Positions 1 to 4,769 of a stretch of 7,839 bases of DNA are shown here, in pieces. The stretch's first letter is position 1; every line of letters begins with the position of its first letter. Source of the stretch: JAHFLF01 sp964560145. Its GTDB lineage: Bacteria; Patescibacteriota; Minisyncoccia; UBA6257; 1-14-0-10-44-23. The stretch is taken from assembly GCA_964560145.1 (NCBI GenBank), contig CAZLKS010000033.1, positions 1-7,839 on the forward strand, read 5' to 3'. The notes under the pieces are model-generated. The model was not told where the DNA came from. It did not search any database and saw only the letters and a list, made by a program, of their open reading frames with translations. Position numbers and translations under genes: made by a program.

Positions 1-2
1 TC

Positions 3-371
3 CATATTGACGTGCAATTTGGTTCAGACTCTTCAACTGCTTCTCAGTCATTCACTGCTGTTGCAGAAACTCCGGTAACTCCACCATCAGGTGGCGGCGG
101 TGGAGGTGGAGGTGGTGGAGGGGGCGGGGGAAGTATCCCGGTTGCCCCAGTTTCTCAACCAGCGGTCGCTTCTGTTGGTGTGGCGGATATGAACGGCGAC
201 AATAAAATAAACTCAGTGGACTTCTCTATCATGCTCGCCTTCTGGAAGACTCCGTATCCGTTCAAGAACCCCTATGTAGACATGAACGGCGACAAGCAGG
301 TGAATTCAATTGACTTCTCTATCTTGTTGTATCAATGGGGTAAAAATCCCGCTCTCTTTAAACGACCATAA
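3..371 (+). CDS. Secreted dockerin-domain protein, C-terminal part (5' end outside window)
   Basis: The reading frame is open to the left edge, so this is probably the end of a longer secreted protein; the GTG at position 12 is only the first possible start inside the window. Counting from that codon, residues 27-40 are fourteen consecutive glycines forming a flexible linker. A type I dockerin follows, with two calcium-binding loops, DMNGDNKINSVD (59-70) and DMNGDKQVNSID (90-101), each followed by a hydrophobic helix (FSIMLAFW, FSILLYQW). Loop positions 1, 3, 5, 9 and 12 are D, N, D, N, D in both copies, so calcium ligands are intact. In this family, the dockerin binds a cohesin. The next two genes encode cohesin domains and follow with a 2-nt gap, so docking onto them at the cell surface is the natural inference. 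The catalytic or binding part of the protein lies outside the window. Confidence 0.85.
   Translation, partial: HIDVQFGSDSSTASQSFTAVAETPVTPPSGGGGGGGGGGGGGGSIPVAPVSQPAVASVGVADMNGDNKINSVDFSIMLAFWKTPYPFKNPYVDMNGDKQVNSIDFSILLYQWGKNPALFKRP
90..131 (+). repeat. GGN triplet repeat encoding a 14-glycine linker
   Basis: Fourteen successive GGN codons with mixed third bases (GGT, GGC, GGA, GGG) encode an uninterrupted glycine linker between the upstream part of the protein and its dockerin. The varied third bases suggest selection for glycine rather than a recent slippage expansion, although the tract could still vary in length between strains. Confidence 0.85.
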
Positions 372-373
372 TT

Positions 374-994
374 ATGCGTACTAAAAAAATCAGGGGAATG
401 GTTAGTGGATTATTGCTCGCGATGTTTATGCTTTTGCCGCAATTAGGATATGCGACCCAGCTTACATTTAGTACTACAGCATTAGAAGTCGGTACGCAGC
501 AGGAGGTGTTAGTCGATGTTGTGATTAATCCTCAAGATAAAAAAATAAATGCGCTTGAAGGCGTTATTCAATTTTCAGGAACTGCAACTGATGGTATGCA
601 AGTGAGTATTGAAAATGGCCAGTCAGTATTGCCTATCTGGCCAACACCGCCTCGGTACGACGAAACAACGAAATCAATTGCTTTTATTGGAGGCGTGCCG
701 CAAGGATTCAATTCTCGCGGATTACTTTTTAGACTGCGTTTTACTCCTATCGCCGTGGGCGAAATGATCATTGCATATGCTGGCGGATCAGCATATTTGA
801 ATGACGGAAGGGGGACGACGGACCCGGTGGAGTCGCAAGCACTTACAGTGACGGTTGTGGAGCGCGAACTCGAGATATCGGACACGTCTTTGTCTAGTTC
901 AGGTTCTATTTTAAGTGGTATAATTTTAATACTATTTACTGGGATTGTGTGTGCAGCGCTCATATATGGATATAAAAAAATACGTACGCATTAA
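374..994 (+). CDS. Small membrane-anchored cohesin-domain protein
   Basis: This 206-aa protein has a basic N-terminus and a hydrophobic signal peptide (about 1-27, probable cleavage GYA|TQ). A single cohesin-like beta-sandwich follows (about 28-160), and a C-terminal membrane helix (about 179-199) ends in the short basic tail KKIRTH. The cohesin call rests on the pattern of early strands (TQLTFSTTALEVGTQQEVLV), the SVLPIWP segment, IAFIGGVPQGF, and a late YLNDGRGT motif. These line up with the cohesin of the next gene (SILSLW, ITFNGGIPTYGF, RANDGFGT). The expected role is an extracellular, membrane-tethered receptor for dockerin proteins, such as the one encoded just upstream. The ATG lies 2 nt after the dockerin gene stop, without a clear SD, which suggests translational coupling. 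The 3' end overlaps the next gene by 29 nt. Confidence 0.82.
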   Translation: MRTKKIRGMVSGLLLAMFMLLPQLGYATQLTFSTTALEVGTQQEVLVDVVINPQDKKINALEGVIQFSGTATDGMQVSIENGQSVLPIWPTPPRYDETTKSIAFIGGVPQGFNSRGLLFRLRFTPIAVGEMIIAYAGGSAYLNDGRGTTDPVESQALTVTVVERELEISDTSLSSSGSILSGIILILFTGIVCAALIYGYKKIRTH

Positions 995-2447
995 AAAAAT
1001 AATTGTACTCTGCGCTGGCGTCTTCGGTGCTTTGTTTTTTGGTTTTCACAGTGCGCACGCGGCAACATTGCATATTAATTCTAGTTCGGGAACACTCTCT
1101 CCTGGGAACATTGCAACGCTTTCAGTCGTGTTGAACGCTGAGGGTGTTTCGGTAAATAACGCTGAGGCGAAAATTGTATTTCCCACCGATCTCTTAGAGG
1201 TTATTTCGGTGAGTAAGAGCGGCTCAATTCTTTCGTTATGGATAGAGGAGCCGACATATTCAAATCCGGCAGGAATCATCACGTTCAACGGCGGTATTCC
1301 TACGTATGGCTTTGCTGGTTCAAACGGAACAGTCGCGACATTCGTGGTAAAGGCAAAGAAAGCTGGCAAGGCGGATATTATTTTCGCTGATGCCGCTGTT
1401 CGGGCGAATGATGGATTCGGCACAGATGTGTTAACCGGAAAGTTTGGTAGGACACTTTCAATTATTCAAAGCGAGGAGCCGGTAATCAAAGAAAGCGTGA
1501 AGACCGAACCAGCCCCAGTTATCGCAGCGCTGCGCATAACTTCGCCAACGCATCCTTCGCAAGAATCTTGGTATAAGGAAAAGAGTCCAACATTTCAGTG
1601 GCAGATTCCGGCGGGTGTAACGGGAGTACAGACGGCGATTGATAAGAAGAGTGCAGGATTACCTCGAGTAATATATACTCCGGCGATTAGTGAAAAAACA
1701 GTTGAGAACGTAGAGGACGGTGTGTGGCACTTCAAGGTTCGTCCACGCAAGGACGGAGAATGGGGTTCGGTTAGTACCTATGTAGTGCGCGTGGATACTG
1801 TTGCGCCAAAGAAAAACAGCGTTACCTTTGCCTATGACGAAGAGCGGAAAGTCCTTAAGATTGCGGCTGATATCGTCGATGAGACTTCTGGTGTGGAGCA
1901 GTATGACATGTACGTGAACGACTCACTCATAAAGAGCATTGAGCCCGCCGAGTTCGTTAAAGGAACGTATGAGCTCGCTCTGAGTGCTCCTGGTAAAAAG
2001 ACTGTTGATTTAGTTGCCGTAGACCGCGCTGGTAATAGCTTGAAAGTATCAGGTGAGTTTACAGTTCCGGCTGTTCCTGTGCCAGTAGAGACCACTCGGG
2101 TTCAGGAAGAGCAGATGCTCGTATCCATCGGGTCGCTCACTATTCCTGCGCTTCACCTTCTCATTGTCGCTCTTCTGGTGCTTATTCTGCTTGTTGCGAC
2201 CTTTAAGCTTGGGAGTCACTATGGGCGGCTCTATGGAAAGCTTAAGATGCGCAATGCTCTCCTCAAGGGCGATACCACGAAAGTTCTTCTTGTGCTCAAG
2301 CGTCGTCTTGAGAAGCACCTTGAGATACTACAGCGCACGCGACATAGCCGTATCCTTTCAAAAGAAGAAAAGGAAATCAAAGAGGCGATCGAGGGCGATT
2401 TGGATGAAGTGGACCGCGCAATTGAAGAGCAGAAAAAAGATGCATAA
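966..2447 (+). CDS. Cohesin protein with Ig/FnIII-like domains, membrane anchor and cytoplasmic helical tail
   Basis: I chose ATG 966 (493 aa) over the in-frame GTG 945 because it directly precedes a normal signal peptide, MDIKKYVRIKK plus a hydrophobic core, with likely cleavage at AHA|AT (32/33). Residues 34-165 form a cohesin domain with strong family-like segments (SILSLWIEEPTYSN, GIITFNGGIPTYGFAG, VRANDGFGT). Residues about 187-375 resemble two Ig/fibronectin-like modules; DGVWHFKVRPRKDGEWG and VDTVAP are typical of such repeats. A membrane helix (about 393-413) is followed by about 80 charged, mostly helical residues likely to lie in the cytoplasm and form a coiled coil. The protein would hold a cohesin outside the cell on a stalk and could pass mechanical or binding information inward, but no signalling domain is visible. 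It overlaps the previous gene and ends just before a strong hairpin. Confidence 0.82.
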   Translation: MDIKKYVRIKKIIVLCAGVFGALFFGFHSAHAATLHINSSSGTLSPGNIATLSVVLNAEGVSVNNAEAKIVFPTDLLEVISVSKSGSILSLWIEEPTYSNPAGIITFNGGIPTYGFAGSNGTVATFVVKAKKAGKADIIFADAAVRANDGFGTDVLTGKFGRTLSIIQSEEPVIKESVKTEPAPVIAALRITSPTHPSQESWYKEKSPTFQWQIPAGVTGVQTAIDKKSAGLPRVIYTPAISEKTVENVEDGVWHFKVRPRKDGEWGSVSTYVVRVDTVAPKKNSVTFAYDEERKVLKIAADIVDETSGVEQYDMYVNDSLIKSIEPAEFVKGTYELALSAPGKKTVDLVAVDRAGNSLKVSGEFTVPAVPVPVETTRVQEEQMLVSIGSLTIPALHLLIVALLVLILLVATFKLGSHYGRLYGKLKMRNALLKGDTTKVLLVLKRRLEKHLEILQRTRHSRILSKEEKEIKEAIEGDLDEVDRAIEEQKKDA

Positions 2448-2478
2448 GGTGTTTGAAGACAAATTACTTCAGTAGAAG

Positions 2479-2508
2479 TAAACGCCTCAGCGTACGCTGA
2501 GGCGTTTA
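2479..2508 (+). terminator. Perfect 30-nt palindrome, likely terminator of the cohesin operon
   Basis: A perfect inverted repeat is centred between 2493 and 2494, with 15-base arms (TAAACGCCTCAGCGT and its complement). It lies 32 nt after the stop of the cohesin gene and is followed by AGG and then TTTT (2511-2514). The GC-rich core flanked by A3 and T3 suits an intrinsic terminator that could work in both directions, although the U-tract is short. As double-stranded DNA it could also bind a dimeric protein; termination is the simpler reading. Confidence 0.72.
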
Positions 2509-2553
2509 GGTTTTGATGATAGCAGGTGTTTTATCGGGACATTTCTGTTTTTG

Positions 2554-2562
2554 TGCTACAAT
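2554..2562 (+). promoter_or_regulatory. Candidate extended -10 promoter for the DUF1428 gene
   Basis: TGCTACAAT contains an extended -10 (TGn) followed by TACAAT, one mismatch from TATAAT. No good -35 is visible at the usual distance, which fits an extended -10 promoter. Transcription would start near 2569, only about 11 nt before the ATG at 2580, so the mRNA would have a very short leader without an SD. Confidence 0.45.
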
Positions 2563-2579
2563 AGCCACATGAAAAAAAT

Positions 2580-2951
2580 ATGTACGTTGACGGGTTCGTG
2601 ATTGCCATTCCTAATAAAAATATTGAAGCGTATCGCATAATGGCAGAGGGTGGGGCGAAGCTCTGGATGAAGCACGGTGCTGTGGAGTACGTGGAGTGTG
2701 TTGGTGATGATTTGACTCCGGATATGAGCGGCATGCCATTTTTACCATTTCCGAAGCTTGCGAAAACGAAACCCGATGAGACAGTTGTTTTTTCGTATAT
2801 TGTATACAAATCTCGAGCGCATCGTGACCAGGTTAATGCCCGTGTGATGAAAGACCCCGCCATGAATGACCCGAAACAGAAAGATAAGCCGATGCCGTTT
2901 GAGATGAAGCGCATGGCCTACGGTGGTTTCAAGGTGATTGTCGGTAAATAA
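2580..2951 (+). CDS. DUF1428 family protein (YbaA-like)
   Basis: The 123-aa product matches the DUF1428 family (E. coli YbaA and relatives) over its whole length. It starts with MYVDGFVIAIP, has the alternation HGAVEYVECVGDD near residues 33-45, the core DETVVFSYIVYKSRAHRD (about 66-83), and ends with MPFEMKRMAYGGFKVIVGK. Family members are small cytosolic alpha/beta proteins with a ferredoxin-like (dimeric alpha/beta barrel) fold; no biochemical role is established, so none is assigned. The gene appears monocistronic, between the 2479-2508 palindrome and a candidate terminator at 2983-3009. Another ATG at 2569 is 11 nt upstream and out of frame across a run of seven A. The family often begins MKKYVDGF or similar, so the true N-terminus could differ if the A run were one base longer. 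Confidence 0.88.
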   Translation: MYVDGFVIAIPNKNIEAYRIMAEGGAKLWMKHGAVEYVECVGDDLTPDMSGMPFLPFPKLAKTKPDETVVFSYIVYKSRAHRDQVNARVMKDPAMNDPKQKDKPMPFEMKRMAYGGFKVIVGK

Positions 2952-2982
2952 GTGGTTAGGCGTTTAACTTTTTCGTAAGAAT

Positions 2983-3009
2983 CCACGCACTGTATTGTGT
3001 GGTATTTTT
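2983..3009 (+). terminator. Candidate intrinsic terminator after the DUF1428 gene
   Basis: CCACGCA (2983-2989) pairs with TGTGTGG (2996-3002), giving 7 bp with one G-U pair and a 6-nt loop, followed directly by TATTTTT. Position 31 nt after the stop and the U-rich tail fit an intrinsic terminator. Its T-run overlaps the proposed -35 of the next gene. Confidence 0.5.
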
Positions 3010-3036
3010 GCGGTGGCGAAAATAGCTATATGTAAT
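3008..3036 (+). promoter_or_regulatory. Candidate sigma70-type promoter for the cupin gene
   Basis: TTGCGG (3008-3013) and TGTAAT (3031-3036, one mismatch from TATAAT) are separated by exactly 17 nt. The predicted transcript would begin around 3043, about 24 nt before the ATG. The -35 keeps only the TTG half of the consensus, so this is moderate evidence. Confidence 0.42.
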
Positions 3037-3066
3037 AAGAAAAGCTCTTGAGCGTCAGATGTATAT

Positions 3067-3477
3067 ATGAAACACATATATCATGAAGCGCTAGAAAAGC
3101 TGACATGTAAAAATGAGTATTTTCGTGCGGTAGTGTATACCGCTTCGCACTGCCAGCTGGTTTTAATGTCTTTACTTCCAGAGGAGGAGATTGGCGTAGA
3201 GATTCACAGGGGCGGGGACCAGTTCTTTCGTTTCGAAAAGGGCACGGGCAGGGTCGTAATTGATGAGGCTGAATATCTAGTTGAGGGTGGAGATGCTGTC
3301 ATCGTGCCAATGGGCGCAAGTCACAACGTCATCAATACCTCAAAAACAGAGGCTCTTAAAATGTACACGCTCTACGCACCGCCGCATCACCCCGATGGGG
3401 CAAGATATCGCACAAAAGCAGTGGCTTTACAGGTAAAGGGTGGTAATGCTGTACTACCAGGGAAGACAATTCAATGA
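3067..3477 (+). CDS. Single-domain cupin protein
   Basis: This 136-aa protein is a compact beta-barrel cupin. Motif 1 is around EIHRGGDQFFRFEKG (45-59) and motif 2 is GDAVIVPMGASHNVIN (75-90). Probable metal ligands are H47, Q52 or D51, E57 and H86. The usual HxH of motif 1 is reduced to a single H, as in the subgroup with an H..DQFF pattern. The tail has YTLYAPPHHPDG (100-111), also characteristic of that subgroup, whose members are sometimes annotated as mannose-6-phosphate isomerase-like without proof. The substrate is unknown. The ATG at 3067 has no SD but follows a plausible promoter. The end of the gene is overlapped by the next ORF, and the last about 20 residues (ALQVKGGNAVLPGKTIQ) look less like the family than the rest. 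Confidence 0.85.
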   Translation: MKHIYHEALEKLTCKNEYFRAVVYTASHCQLVLMSLLPEEEIGVEIHRGGDQFFRFEKGTGRVVIDEAEYLVEGGDAVIVPMGASHNVINTSKTEALKMYTLYAPPHHPDGARYRTKAVALQVKGGNAVLPGKTIQ

Positions 3478-4066
3478 TTACCAATTTTGGGTTGATAATC
3501 AACATCTGGCTTCTGAGGATATCACCGTTGATGGGAAGGGAGAGTTTTACAAAAAATTGAATTTTTCTATCGAAGGATTGCACTCGATGAAAGTTCGTCA
3601 AAAATTCAATTCGAAGCTTAGTGCTTTTGCTGAACTTTCACCAGTGGTAGTTCACTTAAGGGTTCCTGGGCGAAATACTTCAAATAATCTTTCGGGGGAA
3701 GCTGTCAGCGCGAAAGAGGACTCTGCTCTAAAAATAGAGAGGTGTAGGATTGAGGCGAATATTATTGCAAGGAACGATAGATACAAAGAAGCTGTCGCAA
3801 ATGATCTTTTGAGATGCTACACTAATCCATCATGCAACTATCAAAACACTGAAATTTTCACTAAAGCGATAGAGGAAAGCTCTCGTAAGGAATCTTATGA
3901 AAGTAACTATGCTCGATGTCTGACTGCGAGCCGTGAGGAATTTGAAAAAATGAACAAACAGATTGAAAGCTTTTGGGATAAATGCGAGAATGAGCAGGTT
4001 GGGGAGCAAGGCATTACTTTATATAATAAGCGAATGAAATGCGTAATGTTTTATCTTGGCGCTTAA
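3446..4066 (+). CDS. Unrecognised protein with N-terminal Ig-like segment, possibly truncated remnant
   Basis: The ORF gives 206 aa from ATG 3446, which has an SD-like AAGGG 5 nt upstream (3436-3440); GTG 3440 is an alternative. An in-frame TAA at 3434-3436 rules out any start further upstream. Residues about 12-73 resemble a bacterial Ig-like module (FWVDNQHLASEDITVDG, EGLHSMKVRQ, SPVVVHLRV), a fold normally found in exported proteins. Residues 85-206 are charged, mostly helical, and contain six cysteines (100, 124, 130, 158, 180, 199). There is no signal peptide or membrane helix. An Ig-like domain starting within about 12 residues of the start suggests that the 5' part of a larger secreted protein has been lost, with the remainder placed behind the cupin gene. 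It could also be a real small cytosolic protein. No function is assigned. Confidence 0.6.
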   Translation: MLYYQGRQFNDYQFWVDNQHLASEDITVDGKGEFYKKLNFSIEGLHSMKVRQKFNSKLSAFAELSPVVVHLRVPGRNTSNNLSGEAVSAKEDSALKIERCRIEANIIARNDRYKEAVANDLLRCYTNPSCNYQNTEIFTKAIEESSRKESYESNYARCLTASREEFEKMNKQIESFWDKCENEQVGEQGITLYNKRMKCVMFYLGA

Positions 4067-4113
4067 GCGTAAGGGGCAGTAACGGTCAGCCACCTTTAAT
4101 TTCAGTTTAGTAT

Positions 4114-4141
4114 TCTCCCCGCAACGGGAGCGAGAGTTTTT
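4114..4141 (+). terminator. Candidate intrinsic terminator downstream of the 3446-4066 ORF
   Basis: TCTCCCCG (4114-4121) can pair with CGGG (4125-4128) and GAGA (4132-4135) around a CAA loop, leaving AGC as a 3-nt bulge. This is followed by G and then TTTTT (4137-4141). The stem-plus-U-tract arrangement 48 nt after a stop codon fits a terminator; the bulge lowers confidence. It could also be the first stem of a structured RNA that continues downstream. Confidence 0.42.
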
Positions 4142-4330
4142 CTTGTCCGAGCAATTCACGGACCAGCTTGGCTGGGAGTGCATAGGGCGCGCCACTAGTC
4201 AGTGGCGACGTGCGGTGCTCGGCAAGGAAAACCGAGCGATGGTTGACCGCATCGGTTGCGGAGCTTTAGCTTCCAATCAGTATAAGGGTTTGTTGGAGGT
4301 CGGGCTAGGGAAGGGACTTAAGGGTCTCGG
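4142..4330. other. GC-rich, hairpin-rich intergenic stretch without a convincing gene
   Basis: About 310 nt separate the ORF ending at 4066 from the minus-strand gene ending at 4378. Within this, 4141-4320 has 103 G/C in 180 bases (57%), clearly above the coding regions around it. Several short stems lie in a row: GTCCG/CGGAC (4145-4149 with 4159-4163), CCAGC/GCTGG (4163-4167 with 4171-4175), CGCCACT/AGTGGCG (4190-4196 with 4201-4207), GCTCGG/CCGAGC (4217-4222 with 4232-4237) and CCGC/GCGG (4248-4251 with 4259-4262). The only open frame, from TTG 4143 to 4388, gives an 81-aa product that resembles nothing I know and has no SD. I see no tRNA and none of the standard motifs of tmRNA, RNase P, SRP or 6S RNA. 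A structured RNA or the relic of a foreign gene are both possible. Confidence 0.4.
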
Positions 4331-4339
4331 TCGCCTCAG

Positions 4340-4355
4340 TAGACACGATAGACAC
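4340..4355. repeat. Short tandem repeat TAGACAC x2
   Basis: TAGACAC occurs at 4340-4346 and again at 4349-4355, separated by GA, giving a 9-nt period. It lies 23 nt past the 3' end of the minus-strand gene and just before TATAAAAAGGAG. It may be a protein-binding site or chance; there are only two copies. Confidence 0.3.
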
Positions 4356-4377
4356 TATAAAAAGGAGTTTGTTTTGC

Positions 4378-4731
4378 TTATGATTTAGCCCGGAAGAGCA
4401 GATAAATTAGTCCAATCACTAACCACCCGATGACTATCGCTCCGAAATCAGGCTGAGCATATAGCATCACCACAAAGTAGAGCAGCGCAATGCCGCCAAA
4501 AAACCAAGCGGCAATTGGTTTGCCGTAATGAGAGATTTTTTCAGCTTGAGTTTCAGCTTTCCTTTCTCTTGCCATACTCGCCGCCTGAGATTCTTGGCTA
4601 TTTTTAGCGTAATTGTCGGTGATATCTAAATCAGTGATCCGGCTCTTGCAATGAGTACAGCAATTATCCCCGGCCAGCCATTTGAAAAAGGGAAGATTGA
4701 TTTTATTGCAGCCCCAGCATTTTTTGTACAT
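4378..4731 (-). CDS. Zinc-ribbon protein with two C-terminal membrane helices
   Basis: This 117-aa protein begins MYKKCWGCNK and has paired cysteines C5-x2-C8 and C25-x2-C28 (with an extra C24), the pattern of a small N-terminal zinc ribbon. A charged, probably helical linker follows (about 40-68), then two hydrophobic segments (about 73-91 and 97-113) separated by a short polar turn (AQPDFG), ending FRAKS. With both termini cytoplasmic, the ribbon would face the cytosol. I do not recognise a named family. The gene diverges from the ATPase/AbiV operon, with 38 bp between the two starts, so the two transcription units may share control. Membrane proteins of this size are common partners in abortive-infection loci, but nothing in the sequence proves it belongs to that system. 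Confidence 0.75.
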   Translation of the reverse strand: MYKKCWGCNKINLPFFKWLAGDNCCTHCKSRITDLDITDNYAKNSQESQAASMARERKAETQAEKISHYGKPIAAWFFGGIALLYFVVMLYAQPDFGAIVIGWLVIGLIYLLFRAKS

Positions 4732-4769
4732 ATCACTATTCAGTATAGCCCAAAAGAGGGATAATAACT
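4732..4769. promoter_or_regulatory. 38-bp divergent intergenic region between zinc-ribbon and ATPase genes
   Basis: Both transcription units must start in or very near this short gap. On the minus strand, TATACT (complement of 4742-4747) is a fair -10 for the zinc-ribbon gene and would give a nearly leaderless mRNA; no good -35 is visible. On the plus strand no clear promoter is seen, and its -35 would have to lie inside the minus-strand gene. Such packing suggests that the two promoters interfere or share a regulator. Confidence 0.35.
4755..4760 (+). promoter_or_regulatory. Ribosome binding site of the ATPase gene
   Basis: AGAGGG ends 9 nt before GTG 4770 and 15 nt before ATG 4776. The spacing favours the GTG start, giving MSMITKINK. 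It is one of the few good SD-like sequences in this window. Confidence 0.5.

Noticed and set aside
568..963. Antisense ORFs opposite the two cohesin genes (568-963, 1046-1423, 1832-2095, 2049-2318 on the minus strand)
   Set aside because: They mirror well-supported coding frames and show no recognisable domains.
945..965. Longer GTG start for the second cohesin gene
   Set aside because: It would add seven residues (MCVQRSY) before a normal signal-peptide N-terminus at ATG 966 and lengthen the overlap with the previous gene.
2479..2508. Palindrome as a mobile-element terminal repeat or attachment site
   Set aside because: Only one copy is present, there is no transposase or integrase nearby, and its position just after an operon fits a terminator.
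4340..4355. TAGACAC tandem pair as part of a CRISPR array
   Set aside because: Two 7-nt copies with a 2-nt gap are far too short for a repeat-spacer array, and no cas gene is present.
4142..4377. tRNA, tmRNA, RNase P, SRP or group II intron RNA in the intergenic stretch
   Set aside because: None of their hallmark sequences (T-loop GTTCRA, CCA-type 3' end, RNase P core, intron domain V) could be found on either strand by eye.
4143..4388. 81-aa plus-strand ORF starting at TTG in the GC-rich stretch
   Set aside because: Start is TTG without an SD, the composition is unusual, the product resembles no family I know, and it runs past the end of the minus-strand gene; it is better explained by few stop codons in GC-rich DNA.
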